Source of the DNA: Zygnema cylindricum
Taxonomy: Eukaryota; Streptophyta; Zygnematophyceae; Zygnematales; Zygnemataceae
Length of the DNA stretch: 64,000 nucleotides
Direction of reading: 5' to 3'
Assembly (NCBI GenBank): GCA_037447655.1
Contig: JBBHKE010002921.1
Coordinates: forward strand, 116,753 to 180,752
Of the stretch, positions 1-12,700 are shown piece after piece (positions within the stretch are counted from its first letter, which is position 1; the number at the start of each line of letters is the position of its first letter). Made by a program: the position numbers and the translations under genes. Below the pieces are notes generated by a model. The model made no database searches and was not told the DNA's origin. It was given only the letters and a program-made list of their open reading frames with translations.

Positions 1-3000
1 TCTTCCCTTAAGATCGGTTTTCAGCTTATTAGTTTTTCTCATTGAATTACTTAAAACAAGCAAATCATCAACATAAATTGCAAAAATAAAACACCTTTCT
101 CATCTTCAAAAACATAGATTGAGTCATCTGAGGTGATCCGGATATATCCCAGACCGGTAAGAAACTCTTAAAGCTTCTTATTCCACTGTCGAGGCGTCTG
201 TTTCAAACCATAAAAATATTTAATCAGCCGGCATACCTTGCTCTCCTCTCCTTCCTCCACAAATCCTTCGGTTTGTCGCATGAAGATCTCCCCTTCCAAT
301 TCTCCATGCAAAAAGGTTGTCTTCATGTCCATCTGGTGCAACTCCATGTCTTTTGATGCTGCGATACTAAGAATTATACGGACGGAGGGAAATCTGACGA
401 CCGGGCAAAGGTTTCCTCGTAGTCTATTCCTTTTTTCTGTGTAAATCCTTTTGCCACTAATCAGGATTTGTAACGCTCATTGGGTGTTATCAGGGTTCAT
501 TTTTTATTTGAAAACCACTTACAACCGATTGGTTTTTGGATAGGTGGACAATCCACCAGCTCCCAAGTATCGACTGCCATAATTGAGGCCATTTCCTCAT
601 TGATAGCTGTCTTCCACCAGTTCCTTTCTGGACAAGTCATCACCTTTCCATAAGTCTAAGGTTCATCTTGATGAGATAGTTTTTTTACCTTGTTATTAAC
701 ATGTTTTTTTTGCAATATTTTGCTACTTCTCCTTCCCCCCTCAAAATTTGTGGCCGGAATAGATGGTTTTCGTGGGTTCTTTCGACCAATCGCGGCTTTT
801 CCCTTATCCATTGATTCCGAATCAATTTCCACCACGTCTTCTACTTGGGGTAGAGTTGTCACTGGAGTTTCTGTAGCCGAGTCCTTTCGGTCTGATTTGT
901 ATCTACAAGAATGTCTTCGCTAAAACCTGGATAGTTGGGAAGCTCAAAGTCATCGGAATTTTCTAACTCAAATCTGATTTTTTACTGACTTTGTATACTT
1001 GAAGGGATCCACAGACTTTCCTTAGTTCATAACTACTTGATGCTTTACTAAGATTATATCTTCATTTTTTAGATCATAAGCTCTATATCCTTTAGCATCC
1101 TCATCATATCCTTATAAGTATCGCGGTTTTCCTTTAGGATCTAGCTTCCAATTAGACCGATCTGTATCTAGACTGAATACTTAACTGTTGAGAACCTTTA
1201 AGTGAGATATGTTTGATTTCTGGCCGGTCCATCTCTCATACGGTGTTTGATCTTTTATAGCTGAAGTAAGAACTCTATTTTTGAGATAATTAGCAAAGTT
1301 CATTGCTTCTGCCCAAAACCTTTTTCCTATCTTCTTATCCGACAACATACTAAAGCACTATCACTTAGTGTTCTATTTAATCTTTCAGCTACCCTATTAC
1401 GTTCTAAGTTTTCTAGAACTCTCTTTTGGTGTTGGACTCTATCTTCACTCAAAAAATCCTCAAACTGGTTAGAAGTATACTCTCCACCAGTGTCACTCCT
1501 TTCTCTCTTGATTGGAGTTTCATGGAGTTTTTTCCTCTATGCTTTATATTGTCTAAAACAATCCTGAGCTTCTAACTTGTTTTTCAAAAAATACACCTTA
1601 GAATACGGAGACCAATCATCAGTGATAGTCATCATAAATCTCTTCCCCCTTGGTGAGGGCACTTTGGATGGTCCCCAAATATCTGTGTGTACTAAATCTA
1701 GAAGTTTTTCTCCCTTAAAGGTGGTTGTTTTGTGAAAGGGTAATCTGTGTGCTTTACCTTGAGCACATCCACTACAATCACTTAGATTCTCACTCTCACC
1801 GAACTGAATCCCTTCCACCACTCCTTTCTTTTTCATCTCTCCTAGCTTATCTAGATTCACATGCTTGAGCCTCTTATGCCACATCATTATATCATGAACA
1901 TAACCATAATTCAGTTTTTTCTTTTCAATCCTTAAAATCAGCCTAAACATCTTTTGGTTACCTTTTTCAGCAGTGAAATAAACTTCCTCCTCAAAACTAG
2001 TAGTAAAGACTTATTTCCTAGTGCTAGTATCAAAACCCTTATCATCTAATATAGATGTAGACAATAGGTTTTTTTTCAACTCCAGAATAAACAATACATC
2101 AGAGAATGTAACTATGGATGTCTTTCCTTCTACTAACACTTTCATATCTACCGATCCAACAAGAGTAGTAGTGACTATTCTCCCATCCCCGTACTCTATC
2201 TCTACGGTGGGAATCTTTCTTATCTTAGTGAACAGGTGTTTATCCTTACACATGTGCATTGAGGCACCTGAATCTACAATCTAGCCTGCTTCACTTTTCA
2301 ATCCACCGAAAGCACATTTCTGCTTTTATGGAATTTCTACCTCGTTTGTCGCTTCCAACTCCTCATCCAATAGGAGCTCATCGTCCTCGTCATCGGATTC
2401 CACCTCATGTACGTGTGTCACAAGGGCCTCTACAAGTCTGTCCCTCCTTTAACTGAATCTCGGTTAGCTTAGTGCACTCTGCCATATAGTGCCCTGGTTT
2501 CTTACGGAAATGACATAAACCCTTGGGAGCCCTTGGTCCGAACTTGTCGGTCTGATTTTTCTGTTCCCCCCCTCTGTAATTTCCGACTGGTCTCTGGGAT
2601 TTCTTGTTTCTCCAATCGGTCCCTGCTATGAAAGCTTGCCCACTCATTCCTCCCCTTCGGATCTCAATTGTATTCTCCCGAACGAGAATCATTCCTACAA
2701 CTGAGTTCCATATCTACCTTGAGTTCGGCAAGTTCTGCACATGGTTGACTATATTCTCAAACTCATCGGGTAACTTCATCAGTAAACAGTTAACCTTTTT
2801 ATTTTCACTATAATATTTTTCAGCACTCTCTAGCTCCATGAAAAGTGTAGCAAACTCAATGCAAAAATCCAACATCTTCCCCCCTTTGTATACATACTCT
2901 TTAACTTTCTGGTCAGCTAACTGTTCATGCTGAATCGTACAACTTCGCTACATCTCTATAAGAGCAGTCTAAAGATCGGATGCCTTTTCTACCTGCAAAT

Positions 3001-3391
3001 GAAGACATGCAAGTCCTTGAGTAAGATGGCGGAGGATGAAGTGTTTTGCCGCCATATTGTTGAAGTCGTAGGTATGAGTATCAATCTCCTCAATTCCTCG
3101 GAATAGGTGACATGAATGTCGAACTAGTTGCTATTGGTGTGGTTGTCTCCTTCTCCGTTCCTTTGTCCACCACCTCTCCTTCTTTTGTCTCCTCCGTTGA
3201 AGATGGATCTCCTTTCCTTGTAAATATGCTTCCTCCAAACCCTGGAGGGATTCCAAGACTTGATGGACGCCCCACTTGTCCACTCACTATCCCTCAAAAC
3301 CTTTTTTTGCATAGAGCTCCTATCATCATACTTTCCCAGTATATGAAGCCTGCTCCATTAACGATGGGTAACCTAGAGGGTGGGCCCATAA
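1..3391 (-). pseudogene. copia gag-pol remnant (gag, PR, INT, partial RT) of element A
   Basis: Broken polyprotein frame. Gag starts at an ATG inside the primer-binding site (about 3387-3389) and runs through the zinc knuckle near 2490-2530, where the second cysteine is replaced (C-H-F-R instead of C-x2-C). The protease motif DSGAS lies near 2250-2280, directly after an in-frame UAG at 2281-2283. Integrase is recognisable at 1537-1950 from the H-x4-H and CSGC zinc residues, a VHTDIWGP segment and a following DDW. The linker and the amino-terminal RT occupy about 1-1500 with several frameshifts. In the living family this protein packages, cuts, integrates and reverse-transcribes the element RNA in cytoplasmic particles; this copy cannot. 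Confidence 0.9.
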
Positions 3392-3393
3392 CT
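3381..3393 (-). promoter_or_regulatory. primer-binding site of element A (half tRNA-iMet type)
   Basis: The reverse complement reads AGTTATGGGCCCA directly inside the LTR. It differs at one position from GGTTATGGGCCCA in sister element E and is complementary to the anticodon arm of plant initiator tRNA-Met rather than to its 3' acceptor end. Confidence 0.7.
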
Positions 3394-4475
3394 TGCAACT
3401 GTGAGACCTCTATAGGTCCTCAGAATGGAAAGCTTGCAAAAAACCGCTAGGATAACCTTGACCCATTTGTGATTCAGCAAGAATAACTATCACCGTGGGA
3501 GACAAAAAATCTAACCACCTCCATCGTTGTGAAGGCAATACTCTCTTGAGTTGATAGCAAAAAGAATCTCTGAATTTGCTCCTCTGAGCAGCAAGTTCTG
3601 GAGGGTCAAAGTTGACCTTTTGTACAGCAGCTCTCTAGGAGAGAGGGTCCTATCTACCAATTTCTAAGTCCTATCTCTCTCTAAAACTCTATCTACTGGT
3701 GTACGGCACCAATCATATTGCACTTCCGTACACAAAACTTTCGTACACAAAAGTACAGTTGTCGATGTACTTATGTACGGATATTGTACGACATGGCCTA
3801 AATGTCGACACGTGTTATATGCGGATTCGCTCCTTTAATCCTCGAAGATGTCGGGATCCAATGTCATTTTGCCACGTGTCATCCAATGTGGTGATGACCT
3901 AAAATCGTCGAAATCCTCTTCCGCGATCTCGGCATTCATTCCGACCGTCCGATAATATGAAGATTTCAATCGTAGCCGTAGTAAATACCTGCGCGGCATT
4001 CGTTCCGATATCAAAACAAATGCGCGGGGTACTTTTTTTTGTCCATTCCTTAATCCGTACTTTACATAACCGAACCTATGTATCTCGTAAATAGTTTTCG
4101 TTAAATGAATTAGTCAGCGTAGAAATGTTTATCTTATTATCAAACAGAATGTAATGTAACATTACTTATAAACTAAACGGATAGAGCTATCGACTACTGG
4201 CGACTTTCACAACCGGTAGATACCAGGATCAAATCCTGGTCCCGACAGCTTTACATTTGGTATATCAACTAATTTACTACCGTAAATCAACTAATCTACT
4301 ACCCGTAAATCTCAGGATAGCATAGGCAGCCATGGCTCTAGCTTCCTCTCCAACTTTCAGTGACCGCAACAAGTGTGGGAGTAGGAGAGAGAAGTTAGAG
4401 ACAGACAGCCTTGGCTTCTTTTTTGCATTTCATTATAGACCTAGAAAATACTAAAAGAACCATCAGTTTGTATAG
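3394..4475 (-). repeat. 5' LTR of element A
   Basis: About 1.08 kb. Its inner edge TGCAACTGTGAGACC at 3394 corresponds to the LTR end of the sister elements, and the degraded outer edge near 4472-4480 corresponds to CCATTAATTTCTACA. It holds the palindrome GGTCAAAGTTGACC at 3604-3617 and a G-box-like CCACGTGTC near 3874. Confidence 0.85.
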
Positions 4476-4970
4476 AGACAACTTCGGATGACACGTGGCA
4501 AACAATTAATGGATTGCGGATATTTCGGAGAGAGGAACCATGGCTTAAAAACTGATTGGAGTCAGCGGGACGTCTATGCCGTGCCATGGCCGTCAAAAAG
4601 TATAGCGTGATCTATACCTTTTTGTTCTGTACATGCATGTGATTGGTTAGGTACTTCATTAGTAGGTGGTTCAGAGAATGATTAAAATTTAGGATTTATA
4701 AATTTTTGGAGGTGCCTCTCCCTGAGAGTGTTTTTTGTATAAATAGGCCATGTTTGGCCTGTCATAACTAGCTGATCGGGGGGAACAAATTCAAATATTC
4801 TATTTGCGTCTGACTCAAGGTAGTCTGGTCCTTATAGGAATGAGGTTGGTTAGAACTCTTGTCTGACAGGCTGGTTTTTATTTGGTTTGAAAGTCATATG
4901 GGCAAATTTTATCCTGGAGGCTTCATATAAGTTAGACACTCTGTGGGCCAATGGAGGTCACAGAGCTACA
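4476..4970 (+). repeat. 3' half of a diverged copia LTR on the plus strand, with TATA box
   Basis: Aligns by eye with the downstream half of the plus-strand LTRs of E and F: GATGACACGTGGC, GGATTGCGGATATTTCGGAG, the CTCTCCCTGAGAG segment, GGGGGAACAAATTCA, TTATCCTGGAGGCTTC and a final GGAGGTCACAGAGCTACA. Divergence is much greater than between A, B, C, E and F, so it is a related subfamily or an older copy. A TATA box (TATAAATAG) lies at 4738-4746. No primer-binding site follows, so it is a 3' LTR or solo-LTR remnant. Its 5' half may lie left of element A, outside the window. Confidence 0.7.
4738..4746 (+). promoter_or_regulatory. TATA box in the diverged LTR
   Basis: TATAAATAG, followed immediately by the inverted repeat GGCCA-TGTT-TGGCC (4746-4759). 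The A-F family LTRs have TACAAAAGG plus a GGTCA-ACTT-TGACC dyad at the same place, so the pair marks the LTR core promoter. Confidence 0.6.
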
Positions 4971-6930
4971 CGTACTTTGTCAAACAATATTTATGCCATA
5001 CATCCACACTATGTGCTAGGTGCTTGTCCAATTATTATTTGCCCCACCCACACATCCGCGGTAAATCCTCACCCACACATCTGTAATAAGTCTTGTGCAC
5101 TTGTCATACATACGTTTTTGTCCTTATAATACTTCCACACTAAATGGCGTGCACACTCGTAGATGATGTTTTCTGAAAATTTCACATTTTTTGTAAATTC
5201 TTTGACCGTCTCACATTCACATCACATCTGTAGTAAATTCTTTGACCTTTGACAATGTTATTTACCTCTCACATATATCCACACGAATGTTGTGTACTCT
5301 GTCTGACCATTTAATTTGCCCTCTTTATTATCCACACTAAATATGCGAATGTTTGGTGCCACTCACATACATCCACGTCAGTGTGTGTTGCTCTTTTCAT
5401 CCATCCACAGTAAATTATCGTGTGTTTCTCATTTTCCCCTCTCATAGATCCCACTAGATGTTGTGCACGCTAACTGACAATGGTATTTGTTTCTCTCCTA
5501 CTTCCACACTAAATATTGTGTACGATTGTCTTTCTAATGGGACATAACAAAAAATTGTAAGTCACCCAAGTTAAAGTGGCTTTTCAATTAAAAACAAACA
5601 AAAATAAACAATTTTGAAATAACGCAAGAATGGTAACAAATACAAGCATAAGAACTAGTAACATTCTTAGAATTGTAACAAAAGTGCAGGTGGAGTCAAT
5701 AGAGAAAAAGCGGAAGGGGGAGGAGGGTGAGGAGGGAGATGGAACGTAAGGAGGGAGCTGAGGAGGGGGGGGGGGGGGGCGGGGGGGGGTGTCGGGAAGA
5801 GGCGGGGGGGGGAGGAGCATGAGAGGAAGCTATAATGTAGTTTATATTCCCCAAATATGTAATGTAGAGTAGATGTTATTTTCACCTAAATAGAACTAAC
5901 TAGTAAATTGCAACTAGTAACTTCATAGATTTGTACACATATCATGTCCCCTCCCACTTTAGAGTTATTTAACCGGAACTAACATTGAACGATTAGGTAA
6001 GATAGTTTGGCATTTTAAATAAAGTCACATGTAAATCCATAAACACAATTAATTCTCCACCTCGTTCTCCTCAATTTTCCTTTTTTTTGTTTTTCTTCTC
6101 TCTTTTTTTTCTTTATTTTCTCTCTTGTCATCTCTCTCTCTCTCTCTTGTGTCTCTCTCCCTCCTTCCGCATATTAGCACAATTACTGGTCCGTTGTGCC
6201 TAGCTTTGCAAGAGTTTATGAAAAAAATTATACTTGAAGAAATTATAGATGTCCAAATAATTGTGAGCTTGGGAGCTTATTGCCTATTTTTCGAGTTTTG
6301 TGGCAGGTTTTACACTAGTGTAGTAAGTATAATCACACTATAACCGAAAATATGTCAACTATTCAAAAAAGGTAGCATCCACAAAGAACAAAAGATCAAT
6401 ATGTGTGTATGTATCATGTCACATATGCAAATATTTGAATTTATGAATGAGTGAATTTCGACAGAGGAACTGAAAAAAAAGACGCGCCCTTTACAATTTG
6501 GTCAGGAGGAGGGACGATACTTGGGAAAGGACCAACGACACAACTTTGGAGGCACTAGTGGAGGTTGGCACAATGCTCAAGGGGACCGCAGTTGTGTGAG
6601 CTAAGTGACGTTGGGAAGAATAAAACGAACGCACGAAGAAAAAAAAATTGCAAAGGCCTAAAGAAATATATTTTCATTCTTGACGGCCGAACGGAGAGGC
6701 AAACGTAAAAGCATGTTAAACAACCATGCCTATGAAATTGTACGTCTACATTGTCACAAAAAGACACGAAATACACCGAATAGTTGTAAAAATTACGATG
6801 TGTTGTGCGACATTTCAAAACGTTTCGAAAATCTCAATGTGGCAAAGACACGTTTCACAAAACAACAACTTTCACGGGCATTATCAACGTATACGATCCT
6901 CACAAACTTAAGTAACAATTTCGAGTAAAC
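4971..6930. other. AT-rich non-coding stretch with a degenerate tandem repeat and poly-G tract
   Basis: No convincing gene. From about 5030 to 5545 the phrase CATCCACACTAAAT...TTGTGTAC...CTCTCAT recurs roughly every 40-70 bp in degenerate form, like an old minisatellite. At 5764-5813 there is a nearly pure G run within a G-rich block. CT-rich runs follow near 6085-6170. Short reading frames here translate to low-complexity sequence and are not believed. Confidence 0.5.
5764..5813. repeat. poly-G tract with G-quadruplex potential
   Basis: An almost uninterrupted G run, broken by single non-G bases. It could form G-quadruplexes, and its length in the assembly may be unreliable. Confidence 0.7.
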
Positions 6931-7019
6931 ATATAGAGACATTTGAAATCAAGTTCCGCCGGATCCTCGCTAAAAAACAAAATAAGTTCGTTGAATTATA
7001 AGTACGTGGGGCCGAACCC
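6931..7019 (+). repeat. right-end remnant of a Tourist-like MITE
   Basis: ATAGAGACATTTGAAAT, CCGCCGGATCCTCGCTAAAAAACA and the end ACGTGGGGCCGAACCC-TTA match the right end of the MITE ending at 15967 (...ACATGGGGACATACCC). The tandem repeat at 15107-15330 has a single-unit counterpart just upstream, at about 6876-6900. The left end of this copy was not located. Confidence 0.5.
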
Positions 7020-7078
7020 TTACACATAGAGACACTTGAAAACCGGGTCCTGCGGATCCGCGCTAAAACACAAAGTAA

Positions 7079-8076
7079 GGGTACTTTCACATGTAACTGA
7101 AACCTTTGTTTTGTAACTTTATTTTTAACAAAGATTCTCCTTACTACTTTCAGAGCATTCCTATGTAAAGAAATGAAATCGTTACTTTGGTTTTTTTGCG
7201 GATGTAGAGGTGGGTGTAAATGGTGACGGTTGTAGACGATACAAAACTCGAGACAATTGATGACGTTTACAAAATAGCGACGGTCGTAGATTTGTAGCTA
7301 CTTGTGATAACGTAGATGTTTAAGATTTGTGACATTTTGACGTCACGCTCTTATGACAGCGTCAACGTCACAAATTCTAAAACTTTCCGCCATGGTTTGT
7401 CAATTCTATTTTTTAGTCTTTTCTCACCCTACTTGCAATCAAAATACACCCAAAAATAGTAAAAAAAAATTGATTTTAGAGATATTTCACTTGATACCAT
7501 TATTGACAATTTTTATTGCAAGAATTGTGAGATAGACGCGGTAGTGGGAGAGGGAGAGAGAGAGAGAGAGAGAGAGAGATGCTCTTTCACGGAATTCGCT
7601 TTTGCGAATCAGCGTCCGTTGGTCGAGACCCTCTCCACGGCCCCTGAACGGAAAAAAAGTCATGTACAGGCTGGAAACATGCAGTGGGGTTTATTTTTTG
7701 AACTCCGCGCACAAAAATTGTCAAAATCTTACGACACGTGCGAAAGCATTTGCCAATTCGCTCACCTCATGGAACTTTATTTAAAATCACCTCGCGAGGT
7801 GATTTTATATCAAGTTTGAAAAAGAGCTGGAAGGACGCAAAAATGGGTCGAAACACGCTAGACGACAAACTGCATCGCGCTAGATGACAAACTCCAAAAA
7901 ATATAAAGTTTCAAGGGAACGCAACTTGTACGGTGGTTATTTCAATTTTTTTGTACGGCTGCGGATTTTCTAGTTTTTTCTAAGTTATGGAGGAAAACGA
8001 CAAAAAATAATTGTAACTTTAGCACAAGCAAAAGTACCCTAAGTTCGCTAAGTTACAACTATATGGGGACATACCC
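7079..8076. mobile_element. Tourist-like (PIF/Harbinger-type) MITE, copy 1
   Basis: 998 bp flanked by TAA on both sides (7076-7078 and 8077-8079). The ends are imperfect inverted repeats: GGGTACTTTCACATGTAAC at the left, and at the right ATATGGGGACATACCC, which reads GGGTATGTCCCCATAT in reverse. There is no transposase. A (GA)n run lies at about 7553-7580. Family placement rests on the 3-bp TAA duplication and GGG ends. Confidence 0.55.
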
Positions 8077-8710
8077 TAATAGTGATACGCGGTGTACTAT
8101 ACTTGTACTAATCGGTATGGTTGAAGGTGAGGGTATGTCCCCATGTGCCAAAATAAAGGTTTTTTTCCGTCATTTTCTTGTAAAACTTGGCTCCGTAGCG
8201 CGTAAGTAGCAGCCGAACAAAGAAATCGAAAAAAGTTGAAGTACATTTTGAGTCATTGTCGAACTTGGAATGTATTACATGTTGTCATCTTGTATTTTTC
8301 GACCCACAACCACGTGAAAAAACTCTCGTTTGTGTTGTCGGCGATGTGTTTTAAAACAAAGTATTATCGCTAAACAAATAGGAACACATATTAACCCGTG
8401 TCGAAGTTTTTCAAAAATTTCAAACGATTTAAGCGACGAGGAAATGTAAATGATTCGCTACGTTTTTTCCGTTTGCCTTTAATACGACGAGGACAAGTAC
8501 ACAATTTGTTTTGTTTTGTCCGTTTCTGTTCGGTACATATTTTTTTTTTGCAAGGGTCTCACTTTCCAATGCCATTTAACGTTGATTGCACAGGAGGGTC
8601 TATGGCAAAACGCTTCTCCTTCAACCATGAAAGGGCAGAGGCTGGAAAGTGGTACGTCAACAATGTCACGGTAAGACATGCCACGTCACACGCAGTTACA
8701 AAAAATAACG

Positions 8711-9783
8711 AGTAACTCTGAGTCCTCCATAGGTCTTCAGAGTAGGCAGCTCAAAACACGCCTCTATGATAAACTTGCCCCTTTATGTTTCAGCAAGAAT
8801 AACTGCCACCCTGGCATACAAAAACTCTAAACACCTTCGAGTCTATAGCAAAAAGAATCTCTGAATTTGCTCCCCTAAGCAATAAGTTATGGTGGGTCAA
8901 AGTTGACGTTTTTATATCGAAGCTCTCTGGGAGAGAGGGTCCTATCTACCAAATTTTCTAAGTCCTATCTCTCTCTAAAAGTATATCTATTGAAAAACGG
9001 CACCAATCATATTACTGTGTCGTATAGAAAGGTACAGCTGCGAGTGTACTTTTTGTACAAAAATTATACGACATGGCCAAAAACCGACACATGTCATATT
9101 CAAATTCGTTCACGTAATCTCCGGAGATGCCACGATTCAATGTCATTGCGCCACGTGTCATCCTATGGAGCGATGACCACAAACCACCAAAATCCTCTTT
9201 CGCGATCTCGGCATCATTTCCGGTCATCCGATCGAAACCACATTTCGATCGTAGCCGTCGTAAATACTTCCGCGGTATTTGTTTCCCTATCGAAACAAAA
9301 ATGCGCGGTATCTATTTCTTCGCTGTACCCTACTCTGTACTTTACATAACTGAATATATGCATACTGTATATAGTCGTCATTAAATGAATTAGTCTACAT
9401 TTAATCGTTTTTATAATTATCAAACGCTATATCACGTAACACTAGTTCTAGACTAAACGGATAAAGCTACCGGCTATCGTGGACTTTGACGGCCGGTAGG
9501 TACCTGGATCAAGTGTTGGGTTCGTCAGGCCCATTTTTGGTAAATCAACCCATCTACTGTTTTTCTTCCTCTGGATAGCATAGGCATCCATGGCTCTAAC
9601 TCCCTCACCTACTTTGAAAAACTGCGACAAGTGTGTGAGTTGAAGTGAGGAGTTAGTGTGGGAGTTGAAGTGAGGAGTTAGTGTGGGAGTTGAAGTGAGG
9701 AGTTAGAGGCAGAGGGCCTCGGCTTCTTTTCTAAAATTCATTCTAGACCTAGAAAATACTAAAAAGAACCATTAATTTCTACA
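8711..9783 (-). repeat. 3' LTR of element B
   Basis: 1073 bp, ending on the plus strand with CCATTAATTTCTACA (9783), followed by the complement of the polypurine tract (CTCCCTTTATTTTCT). The outer end has decayed from TG to AG. The dyad at 8895-8908 has one mismatch (GGTCAAAGTTGACG). Confidence 0.88.
9631..9705 (-). repeat. 25-bp tandem triplication inside the 3' LTR of B
   Basis: Three consecutive copies of a 25-bp unit ending GAAGTGAGGAGTTA at 9631-9655, 9656-9680 and 9681-9705. The second and third are identical; the first has one change. The 5' LTR has only one unit, so the expansion happened after insertion. Confidence 0.85.
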
Positions 9784-12700
9784 CTCCCTTTATTTTCTAG
9801 TAACCTTTTGATTTTAGACCACACTTCTCCCTTCAGAAAATTAGCTTAGGGGAAGGCACAGTTTTGGTCATCATATCCGCTACCGTTTCACTATCTGATC
9901 GATATTCTAAACTGATTATTGTGTCTTTTACCTTCCCTAACGAGCTAAGTCTAATGTCCATATGTTTTGCTTTAAAATGGTGTTTAAGATTGGCAGAAAT
10001 GGCAATAGCTGCCTGATTGTCACAAAATACTTTTTGAACACCACTCTTAACATAACCAAGTTTACCAAGCAAAGACTTGACCCACATAAATTCTTTTGTA
10101 GCAGAGCAAGAGGCCATACACTCAGCCTACATGGTGCAGTGAGCAATGACCTTTTGGTGTTTGCTTCTCCAGCAAGCAAGCCCCATCACCCACATACAAT
10201 ACATACCCAGACGTGCATCTTCACTTAGGAGCATCCCCATAGCTGGCATCACTCCAAGTGGTGATGTCAATATTGTTCCCACCCAAATGCAACCATAGAT
10301 CTCTAGTCCCTATGAGATATCTAAGAACTCTTCTAGCTGCCTCCCAATCTTTCTTAGTGGGAGCATTGAGACTCCTACTTAGTACTCCTACAGCTGCGGC
10401 TATGTCCGGACGGGTACAATTCATGAAATATATTAGGCTGCCCACTACTTGTCCATAAGGAATGGTCTGCATAAATCTTTTCTCTTCCGGGCCTACCTCA
10501 TCATCCAAGATTATAACTCCCTCTTCCACACTCCCCTCATTTCCTTTCTTTAGTTCCATAGGAGTGGTACAACTATTAGACTTGTCCATTTGGAATTTTT
10601 CTAACATGTTTCCAATGGCCTCCTTTTTAGTTAATCTTATTATATTTCTATCTCTGTCTCTCTCAACTTGAATTCCCAAAATATACCTTGCTTCTCCCAT
10701 ATCCTTCATCTCAAATCTTCCTTTTAGATCATTTTTCAACTTATTTATTTTATCCATAGATTTACTTAAAACAAGCAAATCATCAACATAAATTGCAATA
10801 AAAATAATTCCTTCCTCATCTTTAAACAAATAAATTGAGTGATCTGAGCTGATCCGAATATATCCCAAACCTTTAAGAAACTCATTGAGCTTCTTGTTCC
10901 ATTGTCGAGCACCTGTTTCAGCCCATACAAAGATTTGATCAATCGGCATATCTTGCTCTGCTCCCGTTGCTCCACAAATCCTTCGGGCTGTCGCATAAAA
11001 TTCTCCTCTTCTAACTCTCCATGTAAGAAGGTCGTCTTGATGTCCATCTGATGCACTTTCATGTCTTCTGCTGCGGCCATAATGAGAAGTATCCGAACAG
11101 AGGGAAACCTGACGACCGGAGCAAAAGTCTCCTCATAGTCAATTCACTCTTTTTGGGTAAATCACTTCGCCACTAACCGAGCCTTGTAGCGCTCAATGGT
11201 GTTATCCGGGTTGAGTTTTAATTTGCATACCCACTTACACCCGATTGGCTTCTTATTATGGGGACAATCCACCAATTCCCACGTATTGGATGCCATAATC
11301 GAAACCATCTCCTCATTAATGGCTAAGGGCATTTCATCGCCTCACCATAAGTCTGGGGTTCATCGGGATGAGACAATTTGGTTACCTTGTTGTTAACTTG
11401 TTTCTCTTGTAGTCTTTTGCTGCTTCTCCTTCCACCCTCACACTCTCATGCCAGAATGGATGGCTCTCGTGGATTCTTTCGAATAGTTTTGACTTCTCCC
11501 CTATCCCTCGATTCCGGGTCTATTTCCACCACGTCTTCCGCTTCGGTTAGAGTTGGCACTAGGGGTTCCACGGCTGAATCCTCCTCGGTTTGATTTGTAC
11601 CTGTACGATCATCATCTTCTCGAAAACCTGGATGGTTAGCAAGGTCAAAGTCATCAGAATTTTTGACTTAAACCTGATATTGACTGTCTTTGTATGCTTA
11701 GAGGGATCTATAGATTTCCATTCATCCATGACCACTAGATGCTTTACTAAGATTATATCTTCTCTCTTGAGATCATAGACTCAATATCCTTTTACATCTT
11801 CATCATATTCTAGTAGATATCCTGATTTTCCTTTCGGATCCTACTTCCAATTTGACCGGTCTGTGTCTAGGCTGAATACTTGACTACCGAAAACCTTTAA
11901 GTTTGAAACATCTCGTTTTCGGCCGGTCCATCTCTCATAAGGAGTTTGGCCTTTTACTGCCGAAGTAAGAACTCTATTCTTGAGATAATTTGCACAGTTC
12001 ATAGCTTCGACCCAAAATCTATTTCCTATCTTGTTATCTGAGAGCATACTCCAGGCACTATCACTTAGTGTTCTATTTAACCTCTCGACTACACCATTTT
12101 GCTCAGGATTTTCAGGAAGTGTCTTTTGGTGTTACACTCCATCTTATCTCAGAAAATCCTCAAATTGATTGGAGGTATACTTTCCCCCATTATCACTCCT
12201 TACTCTCTTAATAGAGGTTTCATGGAGTTTCTCACTCCATGCAATATATTCCTTGAGAACCTCTGGGGCCTTTGACTTATTTTTCAAAAAATACACTCTA
12301 GAGTATCATGACCAATTGTCAATGATTGTCATCATAAACCTTTTACCACCGGGTGATGACACTTTGACCAATCCCCAATTATCATTGTGTACCAAGTTTT
12401 ACACTTTTTCCCCTTTATGTGGCTTCCTTTGGGAAGGGTAACCTGTGTGCCTTACCTTAAGCACAACCACTACAGTGAATTAGGTTTTCACTTTCTCCGA
12501 ACTGAATTCCTTCCACTATTCCCATCTTTTCATTTTCTTTCAACTTATCTATATGCACGTGTCCAAGCCTCTTATGCCACAACATAATATCATGAACACC
12601 AACATAGTAAAGTTTTTTCTTTTCACTGCTCAAAATCAGCCTAAACATCCCTTGGCTACCTTTTTCAGCATTGAAATAAACTTCCTCCTCACAGCTAGCA

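Larger units (their letters stand above)
1..4475 (-). mobile_element. Ty1/copia LTR retrotransposon A, 5' part (continues off the left edge)
   Basis: Minus-strand copia-type element of the same family as the four others here. Read from right to left it has a 5' LTR (3394 to about 4475), a primer-binding site, gag, protease, integrase and the start of reverse transcriptase; the window edge cuts it at the YVDDLLV motif (about 64-80). RNase H and the 3' LTR lie outside. The outer LTR end is degraded, so the right border is approximate, and no target-site duplication can be tested. Many stops and frameshifts make it non-functional. Confidence 0.93.
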
